From a virus, in the IMG/VR virus record IMGVR_UViG_3300035670_000995, positions 1 to 29,207 of that record: a stretch of DNA of 29,207 bases; one strand, written 5' to 3'. Below, one piece after another: positions 7,279 through 13,349 of the stretch. Each line of letters starts with the position of its first letter. Positions within the stretch are counted from its first letter, which is position 1. The notes under the pieces are model-generated. The model had not been told where the DNA came from. It did not search any database and saw only the letters and a list, made by a program, of their open reading frames with translations. A program made the position numbers and the translations under genes.

Positions 7279-7506
7279 TTATTTGGTGGGCTCGGTGGCG
7301 GCCTTGGTTACTTCGCCGGCCTTGATGGTGGCCTCGATGTCGGCGAGGGACATCCGGGTGTAGCCGGGGACAAAGAGGTTGTAGTAGGTCACGCCATTGC
7401 GGACGGTCGGGGTCAGCAGACGTGCGACCTTCTGATCGGGTAAAACAATGTATGACGAGTCCGCGATGACGCGGTAGTCGGGAGAGGGTTTGTTATCTTT
7501 CTTCAT
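7279..7506 (-). CDS. small phage protein of unknown function
   Basis: The 75-aa product starts MKKDNKPSPDYR and contains a compact beta-rich middle (SSYIVLPDQKVARLLTPT, then YYNLFVPG) and a short C-terminal helix. It has no signal peptide or membrane span. The layout suggests a small protein-interaction or DNA-binding domain, but I cannot name it. It lies 8 bases upstream of the ERF gene. Confidence 0.65.
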   Translation of the reverse strand: MKKDNKPSPDYRVIADSSYIVLPDQKVARLLTPTVRNGVTYYNLFVPGYTRMSLADIEATIKAGEVTKAATEPTK

Positions 7507-7521
7507 TGGGGAAATGGTTGT

Positions 7522-7989
7522 TTAGTTGATCACGCCACGCTTGGCGCTATCGTAAATCAGCAATGCGTCTGAGTTCCACAGGGTAACCTGAATGGTGTTT
7601 CCATACAGTTCCATGGCCCGGGCCTTCAGCTTGTTCTTCCATTGGGTGGTGGTCAGGTCGCCCTTCGTGCCGCACGTGTGGGTCTTCTGCCAGACGGCGG
7701 GACGGATGCGGTGTATCTTCCAGCCCATGGCGACCGCGGCGCCGTAAAGGACGCCCGTGTTCCACATCAGTTTGCCGATGGCGGAGCCGGGGATGTTCTT
7801 GCCGGCGAAGAGGGGCGGCTCTTCGAGGTAGAGGCTTACGTCCTTGGCCTTGCAGCTGAGATCGGCGAGCAGTTGGCAGACCTCGACATCCGACCCGGGC
7901 ATCTTAGCGGTCTCAACGGGGTCGCCGTCGAACGACCAGACGATGCCTCCGTTTACTCCAGGGTCGATTGCTACGATGAGGTGGGCCAC
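7522..7989 (-). CDS. RuvC-like Holliday junction resolvase
   Basis: This 155-aa protein has the RNase H-like fold signature of RuvC-type resolvases. The motifs are AIDPGVNGG with the first Asp at residue 9, YLEEPPL with E56/E57, and a C-terminal WNSDALLIYDSAKR with D141 and D147 completing the acidic metal site. It probably cuts branched DNA to resolve recombination or replication intermediates before packaging. The start is a GTG at 7989, 11 bases after the preceding stop; upstream codons in the same frame read into the endolysin gene and are shadow. It lies directly upstream of the ERF/RecE module. Confidence 0.85.
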   Translation of the reverse strand: MAHLIVAIDPGVNGGIVWSFDGDPVETAKMPGSDVEVCQLLADLSCKAKDVSLYLEEPPLFAGKNIPGSAIGKLMWNTGVLYGAAVAMGWKIHRIRPAVWQKTHTCGTKGDLTTTQWKNKLKARAMELYGNTIQVTLWNSDALLIYDSAKRGVIN

Positions 7990-8000
7990 GGCAAGACCCT

Positions 8001-8447
8001 TTATCGAGGCTGACGCTGGGACAAGCGGAAAAGGTTGGCGACCCGTAGTGCGTAATCGTTGGGGGCGAAGCGCCGGGAGACGGCACCTGACCAGCCCACG
8101 TTCCAGACCAGGGCGAGTTGTTCTGGGGTCGGGTCGGGCTTGCCGATGCGGGCGAAGTTGTCGCGGATGGTGCGGAGGTGGGCGGCCGCGATCATGTCCT
8201 GGGCGGTCGGGTTGCGCCACTTCGACCACTGATAGTGATAATGGCCTTCCCTCTTGAGGCGCTCGTTTGCATCGTCCCACGCTTGGCGTCCAACCTGATA
8301 CATGCCACGTTCGCCGGCCTTGCCGACGGCCTTGCGGTTCTGGCCTGACTCGACGACGGCGATGCACTCAAGCAGGGTGGCCTCAGCTGCGGCCGCGGCG
8401 TTGAAGCCGAGGAGCAGCAGGGCGACGATGGAGAAGGGGCGGGTCAC
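8001..8447 (-). CDS. secreted lysozyme/transglycosylase-like endolysin
   Basis: The 148-aa protein has a typical Sec signal peptide (MTRPFSIVALLLLGFNAAAA, cleavage likely near residue 21) followed by a lysozyme-like domain. The catalytic glutamate is probably E33 in CIAVVESGQNR, with GERGMYQV a few residues on, as in goose-type/SLT transglycosylases. It would cleave peptidoglycan glycan strands in the periplasm. A secreted endolysin would use the holin only for timing or membrane depolarisation. It could instead be a signal-anchor-release enzyme. Unusually it lies in the early/middle block, about 3 kb from the holin. Confidence 0.8.
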   Translation of the reverse strand: MTRPFSIVALLLLGFNAAAAAEATLLECIAVVESGQNRKAVGKAGERGMYQVGRQAWDDANERLKREGHYHYQWSKWRNPTAQDMIAAAHLRTIRDNFARIGKPDPTPEQLALVWNVGWSGAVSRRFAPNDYALRVANLFRLSQRQPR

Positions 8448-8746
8448 GGCTGCTTGCCCTCCTTGGCGGCGAGCCAGCGTTCAATCAAAGGATGATGCAT
8501 CTGTGACCAAAGCATTGTTCTTTGCGTATGGTTAAAATTAACTTGTTCCAAATAAATGCGAAATTCATCTACTATCGCATCCCCTGCCTTGGTCAGCCGC
8601 TCGACCTCGGCCTTGAGGCGGGCGTAGTCCTCGTAGGATACGAACAGGCCGTCAGGTTCGGTGTGATACTTGATGGCCGCCGTCTTCTCTCCATCGATGT
8701 GGTGAACGATGGTGGCGGAGAAGTTAAATCGCTTCGGTTCGCTCAT
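8444..8746 (-). CDS. small phage protein with coiled-coil segment
   Basis: The 100-aa product starts MSEPKRFNFSATIV and holds a central helix (YEDYARLKAEVERLTKAGDA) with heptad spacing. This pattern recurs in small accessory proteins of many phages. The open frame extends upstream, but those residues are shadow of the neighbouring gene; the ATG at 8746 overlaps its stop by 4 bases. The part encoded at about 8500-8580 is noticeably A/T-rich. The function is unknown. Confidence 0.7.
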   Translation of the reverse strand: MSEPKRFNFSATIVHHIDGEKTAAIKYHTEPDGLFVSYEDYARLKAEVERLTKAGDAIVDEFRIYLEQVNFNHTQRTMLWSQMHHPLIERWLAAKEGKQP

Positions 8747-9033
8747 ACGCGTCGAGGGGTCTGGGAGCCGGAGATCACGAAGCCGTCCGACAGTTGGTAG
8801 GAGTAGGTGATGCCCACCCAGCCGCCGGCCGCCACGAAGACGTCCAGGCTGATGCTCGACGCCCCGTCTTCGGACAGGGCTTCGTGGTAATGCCGGAGTA
8901 GTTTCGTCATGCGTTGGGACTTGATGGCGGCCTTGGCCGACACGATGTCCCCGCACATGATGCGCTCGTTGATTTCGTAGAGCTCGGAGAGGAGGGCGGC
9001 CATCCCGTCGAGGTGCTGGAAGGAGCCGCTCAT
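8743..9033 (-). CDS. phage protein of unknown function
   Basis: The 96-aa product has a helical N-terminal half (LLSELYEINERIMCGDIVSA, then KLLRHYHEAL) and a beta-rich C-terminal half (SSISLDVFVAAGGWVGITYS). It has no signal or membrane span. It overlaps both neighbours by 4 bases and so is co-translated. No family is recognised. Confidence 0.65.
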   Translation of the reverse strand: MSGSFQHLDGMAALLSELYEINERIMCGDIVSAKAAIKSQRMTKLLRHYHEALSEDGASSISLDVFVAAGGWVGITYSYQLSDGFVISGSQTPRRV

Positions 9034-9401
9034 TTGGTTTCCTCCTGGCTGTTGAGGTGCTGGCAGAAGATGATCGCGGCCTCGGGGTCGGAGAAGGACG
9101 TGAAGGCCTTGTTCGGGCCGTCGTAGTGCAGCATCTCGCCAATCATCAGGTTGTTGCCGTGCTTGATGAATCCGCTTTCGGCATAGGCATTGTCCTTAAA
9201 CAGATACCTCCGCTCGGGGCCGGGAAGGCCGGAGATGAAGATGGACCAGCGGGGACGCTTCTGCGTCTTGCCGCGGATCACGTCGTCCTGGCGGTCGCAC
9301 AGGGCGCGCAGCGCGTTGCAGTTGCGGTGCAACTGGCGGGCCATGCTCCAGGGGTAGAGCCACCAGAAGCGGGGGAGGGAGTCGGGTCGGATGATGGTCA
9401 T
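9030..9401 (-). CDS. phage protein of unknown function
   Basis: The 123-aa product begins MTIIRPDSLPRFWWLYPW and is rich in aromatic and basic residues in its first half, ending in a helix (DPEAAIIFCQHLNSQ). An aromatic cluster near the N-terminus (RFWWLYPWSMARQL) could be a membrane-interfacial helix, but it is not a full span. It starts within the stop of the 48-aa membrane peptide gene (ATGA). The function is unknown. Confidence 0.65.
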   Translation of the reverse strand: MTIIRPDSLPRFWWLYPWSMARQLHRNCNALRALCDRQDDVIRGKTQKRPRWSIFISGLPGPERRYLFKDNAYAESGFIKHGNNLMIGEMLHYDGPNKAFTSFSDPEAAIIFCQHLNSQEETK

Positions 9402-9544
9402 TTGGCGAAAATATCAGAGATGTCTTTACCGATTTGATAAGTGTAATAGCAGTTAACCAAGTAGCAGGCGATTAATACGGCACACCAAAAAGCCAGTTTA
9501 ACGATTAACCAAGAAACACTTGGACGTTGATATTTGTTGTTCAT
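9398..9544 (-). CDS. small single-span membrane protein
   Basis: The 48-aa product begins MNNKYQRPSVSW and has one hydrophobic segment (WLIVKLAFWCAVLIACYLVN, residues about 12-31) with a basic N-terminal flank, so the N-terminus is probably cytoplasmic. The coding sequence is clearly more A/T-rich than its neighbours. The ATG is at 9544 and the stop overlaps the next start by 4 bases, which supports translation. The function is unknown; a small inner-membrane modifier such as a superinfection-exclusion or lysis regulator is possible. Confidence 0.6.
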   Translation of the reverse strand: MNNKYQRPSVSWLIVKLAFWCAVLIACYLVNCYYTYQIGKDISDIFAK

Positions 9545-9569
9545 GGGTTTGTAGGGTCGGTGGGAAGGG

Positions 9570-10691
9570 TCAGGCATTGTGGGAAAGGGTTGAGTCTACG
9601 ACGGCGATGCGTTCGCCGATCCAGCGCATGACCGGCACGGCCATGGAGTTTCCGCAGGCCTTATAGCGTGGGCCGTCTGGACATTCAGTCTCGGGCTTGC
9701 CTTTCCAGCTGATGCGCGACCAGTTGTCTGGGAAGCCTTGCAAGCGTTCGCACTCGATCGGCGTCAGGCGGCGTACGGCCATGGGCTGCACGGCAAGTGT
9801 TTCGCTGCCACCGCCGAGGTCGCCGCCATTCGCGCAAATGGTTCCGACGCCGTGAGCATACTGTCCGAAAGACGACGCCGTGAACGGGACGATTGGCAGG
9901 CCGCGCCCAGTCCCGTCCTCGCTGCCGTGGTAAGACTTCGTGAGACAATGCGTTGTGTCGCCAGTGGCGCAGACGGGCTGGAGCACCGCAGGGAAGCGGT
10001 TCTTCTCCGGCATGGTCTGGCCTTTCGCCAGCACCGCGTCGAGCGTCTGGCTCACTTGTCCTCCGTCCCACCAGCAGCCTGCCGTAGGGCCTGCTCCAGC
10101 ATTGGCGGAAGGGCCTTTCCTCTTTTTGTTGCCCGTCTCAAGATACCCGCGCAAGCCTTCGCGGAGAGATAGAACCTCTGCGGCAGCTCGCCAGTCTCCA
10201 AGACACGCGACAACGAAGACTCGACGACGGCGCTGGGGGACTCCGAAGTATTGAGCGTCCAGCACTCGGTAGGCGAACCCATACCCGAGTTCGACCAACG
10301 CCCCAAGGAAGGAACCAAAGTCCCGTCCTCCTCCCGATGACAGCACGCCAGGGACATTCTCCCAGACGATCCAGCGGGGCTTGAGTTTGTCAGCCAAGCC
10401 AAGAAAGGTGAGAGCGAGGTTGCCCCTGGGGTCGGCAAGTCCTTTGCGGAGTCCGGCGACGGAGAAGGACTGGCAAGGTGTGCCTCCGACCAGAAGGTCG
10501 ACTGCTCCGGGTTCGATTGGCCAGGATTGGTATACGGTGAGTGAGCCATAGTTAGGGATGTTAGGGAAGCGGTGTTGGAGGATAGCACAGGGGAAGGGTT
10601 CGATTTCGGAGAAGCCGACGGGAGTCCAGCCAAGCGGATGCCAAGCAACGGACGCGGCTTCCATGCCGGAGCAGACGGAGAGATAACGCAT
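9570..10691 (-). CDS. C5-cytosine DNA methyltransferase
   Basis: The 373-aa enzyme transfers a methyl group from SAM to C5 of cytosine in a specific DNA site. The motif order is classical. Motif I is LSVCSGMEAAS (4-14), motif IV has the catalytic Cys in GGTPCQSF (C73), motif VI is ENV (111-113), and motif VIII is QRRRR (153-157). A target-recognition region covers about 180-300. Motifs IX/X are RRLTPIECERLQGFPDNW (307-324) and YKACGNSMAVPV (343-354). No restriction endonuclease gene is next to it, so it is a solitary methyltransferase that could protect phage DNA from host restriction. The start at 10691 overlaps the stop of the HTH gene by one base (TAATG). Confidence 0.95.
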   Translation of the reverse strand: MRYLSVCSGMEAASVAWHPLGWTPVGFSEIEPFPCAILQHRFPNIPNYGSLTVYQSWPIEPGAVDLLVGGTPCQSFSVAGLRKGLADPRGNLALTFLGLADKLKPRWIVWENVPGVLSSGGGRDFGSFLGALVELGYGFAYRVLDAQYFGVPQRRRRVFVVACLGDWRAAAEVLSLREGLRGYLETGNKKRKGPSANAGAGPTAGCWWDGGQVSQTLDAVLAKGQTMPEKNRFPAVLQPVCATGDTTHCLTKSYHGSEDGTGRGLPIVPFTASSFGQYAHGVGTICANGGDLGGGSETLAVQPMAVRRLTPIECERLQGFPDNWSRISWKGKPETECPDGPRYKACGNSMAVPVMRWIGERIAVVDSTLSHNA

Positions 10692-10957
10692 TACTTCTGG
10701 CGGCGGTAAGGGCCGCGCTTCTTGACGTTGACCCACTGGGTGTTCGTGATGTCGAGCCACTGACGGAGGGTGCAGACGCTGGTGTCGAGGGCGGCGGCGG
10801 CATCGGCCTGAGTCTTGCCGGCGGCGTTGAGCGCGGCGATCTGCGGGAGGATGGCCTGCAGGCGACGGGCGGCGTATTCGGCCATCGGTCGCTTGAGGGG
10901 GATGGGTCGGCCGCAGAAGGTGAGCGACTCGACGAACGGGTGGTTGGCGTTGGGCAT
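10691..10957 (-). CDS. HTH protein coupled to the methyltransferase
   Basis: The 88-aa product has a clear helix-turn-helix: LPQIAALNAAGKTQADAAAA followed by LDTSVCTLRQWLDITN, with a basic C-terminal tail (KKRGPYRRQK). It is translationally coupled to the methyltransferase gene through a TAATG overlap. It could be a transcriptional regulator of this operon or a helper of DNA recognition. It is not a standard restriction-modification C-protein by sequence, so the pairing is inferred from position. Confidence 0.75.
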   Translation of the reverse strand: MPNANHPFVESLTFCGRPIPLKRPMAEYAARRLQAILPQIAALNAAGKTQADAAAALDTSVCTLRQWLDITNTQWVNVKKRGPYRRQK

Positions 10958-10970
10958 GGTGGGTGGGAAA

Positions 10971-11111
10971 TTAGCGGGCGCGGCGGACGGCCTTGGCGGC
11001 CTTCATGGGCTCGGGGCCGTTGATGAGGCGGTAGAGTTCCGGGCCGCAGAAGGTGACGACGGCGAGCCAGGAGATCAGGGCGATGGCGAACACGGATGCG
11101 AGGGCTTTCAT
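10971..11111 (-). CDS. small membrane peptide at the head of the early block
   Basis: The 46-aa product begins MKALASVFAIALISWLAVVT, a single hydrophobic segment over residues about 3-21, followed by a basic C-terminal tail ending KAAKAVRRAR. It could be a signal-anchored inner-membrane peptide. It is the first gene after the hairpin-rich gap at 11112-11327 and lies 13 bases upstream of the HTH gene. The start at 11111 has no SD sequence. No family is recognised; because it would be expressed first, it may act on the host early. Confidence 0.6.
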   Translation of the reverse strand: MKALASVFAIALISWLAVVTFCGPELYRLINGPEPMKAAKAVRRAR

Positions 11112-11327
11112 GTTGGTGGTGCGTCAATGACCTTGGCGGACTGTTTCGAATTCGTCAAGCACCTTTCCAAACAAAGCCTGTGACCCCACTCAAGGGGTCA
11201 GGGCGCTGCATATGATACGCCCTCAGGTCATCGAGGCCCGCCATATTAAACGTACCCCTCTCCGACTGAGTTCAGTCTGCCCCTAGGGTCGCCTACGTCA
11301 AGGGGCAATAGACCCCTCTGGCTTGCC
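11112..11327. promoter_or_regulatory. hairpin-rich intergenic region between late and early blocks
   Basis: This is the longest non-coding stretch of the linear window (216 bases). I see several exact inverted repeats: tgacccc/ggggtca (11181-11187 with 11194-11200), agggcg/cgccct (11200-11205 with 11218-11223), gcccct/aggggc (11279-11284 with 11301-11306) and agggg/cccct (11301-11305 with 11313-11317). The last two compete for the same bases. The region must end late transcription and start early transcription. No good T-run follows the hairpins, and candidate promoters such as a TTTAAT box on the minus strand near 11245 are weak. Confidence 0.5.
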
Positions 11328-11657
11328 CTAGGAGGCGTTTTGACGGCGGGAACGGAGGAAGACCGCCACCCCCACCCCAAAGCACCCCACGGCCAAGGCC
11401 CACCCTAGGTCGCGGACGGACTTCAGGGCGAGGGTCGCCGTGCTCATGTTGCGCTCAAGGTCGGCCGAGTCCGACTTCAGCCCGCCGTCCGTCACGATCA
11501 TCACCAGGGCGTCGGTGGACTGCAACTGGTCGAGGACGTAGCCGGCGATGTAGGCCGAAGAGAAAGACGAGACTCCCGCGAAGGCCGTGATGAGGGCCAC
11601 GGCCAGCAGGAGGTTATCGCTTCCGCTTCGAGGCTGGCTTGGCTTTTGCTTTCCCAT
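11328..11657 (-). CDS. two-span membrane protein, possible holin/antiholin partner
   Basis: The 109-aa protein has a hydrophobic segment at about residues 16-42 and a second at about 84-101, followed by a basic tail (RSRRQNAS). The loop between them carries an amphipathic, acidic stretch (DGGLKSDSADLERNMSTATL). It overlaps the holin gene by 44 bases and ends the late operon. Its size and topology fit an accessory holin or antiholin that tunes lysis timing, but sequence identity to a known family is not evident. An envelope protein unrelated to lysis is the alternative. Confidence 0.65.
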   Translation of the reverse strand: MGKQKPSQPRSGSDNLLLAVALITAFAGVSSFSSAYIAGYVLDQLQSTDALVMIVTDGGLKSDSADLERNMSTATLALKSVRDLGWALAVGCFGVGVAVFLRSRRQNAS

Positions 11658-11997
11658 TGGGTTTGGCGGCCTTAGCCGTAACCGCGGCGACTTCCTTCTC
11701 CCCGCGGGCCTTGATGTATCGCATCAGGTAGTCGAGGCATTCGGGGGCCGCGTAGCCGGCCGCGCCGACGACGGCCATCCGCAGGCCCGGGCTGGAGATG
11801 TGTTCCTGGATGCCGTAGCCGACCATCGCGGCGGTGATCGCGGCGGCGAGGACACGGCGCACGACCCAGCCGAATGAGACGGGCTCCGTCGAGAGCAGCA
11901 GGCGGGCGGTCATCGCAAGGCCTCCGAGGACTGAGGCGACGACGCCGTCCTTCAGTTCCTTCGGGATGGACTCGGGGTCGATGGGGGAGGCGCTCAC
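11614..11997 (-). CDS. LydA-like holin
   Basis: The 127-aa protein has three hydrophobic helices (about residues 17-36, 43-63 and 71-88). The last ends in GLRMAVVGAAGYAAPECLDY, which fits phage holins of the LydA/holin_3_3 type, and the C-terminus is Lys/Ala-rich and basic. Holins gather in the inner membrane and form lesions that trigger lysis at a set time. The gene overlaps the HExxH gene by 4 bases and lies in a cluster with a spanin-like lipoprotein, which supports the role. The endolysin itself is encoded elsewhere. Confidence 0.75.
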   Translation of the reverse strand: MSASPIDPESIPKELKDGVVASVLGGLAMTARLLLSTEPVSFGWVVRRVLAAAITAAMVGYGIQEHISSPGLRMAVVGAAGYAAPECLDYLMRYIKARGEKEVAAVTAKAAKPNGKAKAKPASKRKR

Positions 11998-12275
11998 GAG
12001 ATGCGGGGCGGCTTGGCGTTAGGGGAAAGCAGGACGCGTCGGTAGTTCTGAGCCCAGAGAAGGTTGGCGAGGTCTTTGCCGAGGCGGTCGATTTCGGCCT
12101 CTGTCTTTTCCGGGAAGGTCAGGTGTCCTTGCTCGTGGCAGAGGACTTCGAGCTGACGCTTCGCCCCGAGGCGCGGGTCGATTTCGATGAGGTTCTCGCC
12201 GATGGTGGCCTGACCCCACGCGCGCTCCTTGCCGAGTTTGCGCCAGATGACCTTGGCGGGCTTACGCTTGCTCAT
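11994..12275 (-). CDS. small HExxH zincin-like protein
   Basis: The 93-aa product carries a metallopeptidase motif HEQGH in LEVLCHEQGHLTFPE (about residues 43-57), after a strand IDPRL and before a helix ending LLWAQNYRRV. This layout (ID-R, HExxH, helix, LW-YR) is common in small phage zincin-like proteins, many of which have no proven function. A third zinc ligand may be the Glu in KTEAEID. The ATG at 12275 overlaps the spanin-like gene by 14 bases. It could be a maturation or anti-host protease. It is not a typical endolysin because it lacks a cell-wall-binding domain or a signal peptide. Confidence 0.75.
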   Translation of the reverse strand: MSKRKPAKVIWRKLGKERAWGQATIGENLIEIDPRLGAKRQLEVLCHEQGHLTFPEKTEAEIDRLGKDLANLLWAQNYRRVLLSPNAKPPRIS

Positions 12276-13005
12276 CGTCGGAGGGGGATGGCTTGGCGTT
12301 GACGCGGTCGCGGATGTAATCCCACGCCAGCCAGATAAGCAGGGCGGCACCGCACCCTAGGGTGATGGTCACGATCAGGTCAAAGTGGGGAGACTCGACG
12401 ACGAACGGGAACGCCCCCATGGCGGCGCCGCAGGCCAGAAGCGGCAGGCCAAGGCGGGGACCGGCTAAAGCCGTGGTGACGGCGCCGAGCACTGCGAGCC
12501 CTACGCCTGCCAGACTCCAGATGTTCCGGCTCGCCTCCTTGCGGACGGCTTCGACCTCCTTCTGGAGTTCCACGATCCGGGCGTCCTTCAGCTGCGAGAC
12601 GCGGAGGGCTTCGGCCTGCTGGGCTTCGAGCTTCTCCCAGGCCTTGTTGACGGCGGTGGCGAGTTTGCGTCCGAACTCCATCTGCTTGGCGTAGTCGATG
12701 GGGTCGGCCTTGGCGGCACGGGCCACGGCGAAGGCGACGTCGGCCTCGGGGGGTTGGGGGAGGTAGGACTGGGCTAGGCGGGACTCGGCGACCACGACCT
12801 TGGGCTTGTCGGCGTTGCGCTCGATGGCCACGAGGGCCGAGGCGACGCGGTGGTCGGTCTTGTCGAGGTCTTTGCCTAGGGACTGGACGACGTCGGGCTT
12901 CGTCGGGGCGTCCGGCTGCTTAGGCAGGGGCTCGTCCGTCTTGTCCTTGCGGAACAGACTGCACCCGGTCAGGGCCAGCACGGCGATGACCAGGAGCAGG
13001 CGCAC
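12262..13005 (-). CDS. lipoprotein with coiled coil and three C-terminal TM segments (u-spanin-like)
   Basis: The 247-aa protein starts with a lipoprotein signal (MRLLLVIAVLALTGC, lipobox LTGC with Cys15), so it should be lipidated and probably sorted to the outer membrane. A long periplasmic helical part follows (about 40-160), with a coiled coil at 120-158 (KLEAQQAEALRVSQLKDARI). Three hydrophobic segments come at about 162-182, 184-203 and 208-230, then a charged tail. An N-terminal lipid anchor plus a C-terminal inner-membrane anchor is the architecture of unimolecular spanins, which fuse the outer and inner membranes at the end of lysis. Known u-spanins have one C-terminal TM segment; three is unusual. 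Confidence 0.7.
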   Translation of the reverse strand: MRLLLVIAVLALTGCSLFRKDKTDEPLPKQPDAPTKPDVVQSLGKDLDKTDHRVASALVAIERNADKPKVVVAESRLAQSYLPQPPEADVAFAVARAAKADPIDYAKQMEFGRKLATAVNKAWEKLEAQQAEALRVSQLKDARIVELQKEVEAVRKEASRNIWSLAGVGLAVLGAVTTALAGPRLGLPLLACGAAMGAFPFVVESPHFDLIVTITLGCGAALLIWLAWDYIRDRVNAKPSPSDDEQA

Positions 13006-13008
13006 GGC

Positions 13009-13140
13009 TTACTTGCCCTTGAGGGCGTCGAGGATGGACTTGCCCTTCTGCTCGAGGTCAGCGGCCTTGGCGGCGTGCTTGCGGAAGACGAGGGCACCGG
13101 CGATGAAGCCGACGAGGAGGGCGATGAGGTGGGTGATCAT
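13009..13140 (-). CDS. 43-aa single-span membrane protein
   Basis: The product begins MITHLIALLVGFIAGALVF (one membrane helix, residues about 2-19), followed by a basic/helical cytoplasmic tail (RKHAAKAADLEQKGKSILDA) ending in LKGK. It is supported by a 4-base ATGA overlap with the preceding gene and a 3-base gap to the lipoprotein gene. Such short single-span proteins in lysis cassettes can be holin-like or can help the spanin. It is too short for most gene finders, but the frame, the TM segment and the coupling are convincing. Confidence 0.75.
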   Translation of the reverse strand: MITHLIALLVGFIAGALVFRKHAAKAADLEQKGKSILDALKGK

Positions 13141-13349
13141 GGTAGACGAGGTTGAGAGGGGTCGAAGATTTCGACACGGATAAGGGGCCCGAGGTCGGCA
13201 GGCGTCTGCGGAGACTCGAACTGCACGATGACGCTTGCGCCGTCAGACTCCGCAGGCTCGCCGTTCCACTGAGGGAAGACGGCCTTGAGGAAGGCGTATG
13301 GGTCGGCGAGGGATACGCCGAGCATAGATACTTTGTAATGGATGCTCAT
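13137..13349 (-). CDS. small protein following the tail fibre gene
   Basis: The 70-aa product starts at the ATG at 13349 (MSIHYKVSMLGVSLADPY), overlapping the fibre stop by 4 bases. The longer open frame to 13415 lies inside the fibre gene and is rejected. The protein looks like a small alpha/beta domain with an acidic, Pro-rich C-terminal half (FESPQTPADLGPLIRVEIFD). Its coupling to the fibre gene suggests a fibre-assembly chaperone or a minor tail protein. No family is recognised. Confidence 0.65.
   Translation of the reverse strand: MSIHYKVSMLGVSLADPYAFLKAVFPQWNGEPAESDGASVIVQFESPQTPADLGPLIRVEIFDPSQPRLP

Noticed and set aside
11281-11288. Palindrome ccctaggg as a restriction or attachment site
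   Set aside because: Eight-base palindromes of this composition occur by chance and nothing nearby supports recombination.
11301-11317. Intrinsic terminator after the last lysis gene
   Set aside because: The stem is only 5 bp and no T-run follows on the minus strand.
11994-12275. HExxH protein as the endolysin
   Set aside because: No signal peptide or wall-binding domain and too short; the lysozyme-like protein at 8001-8447 is a better candidate.
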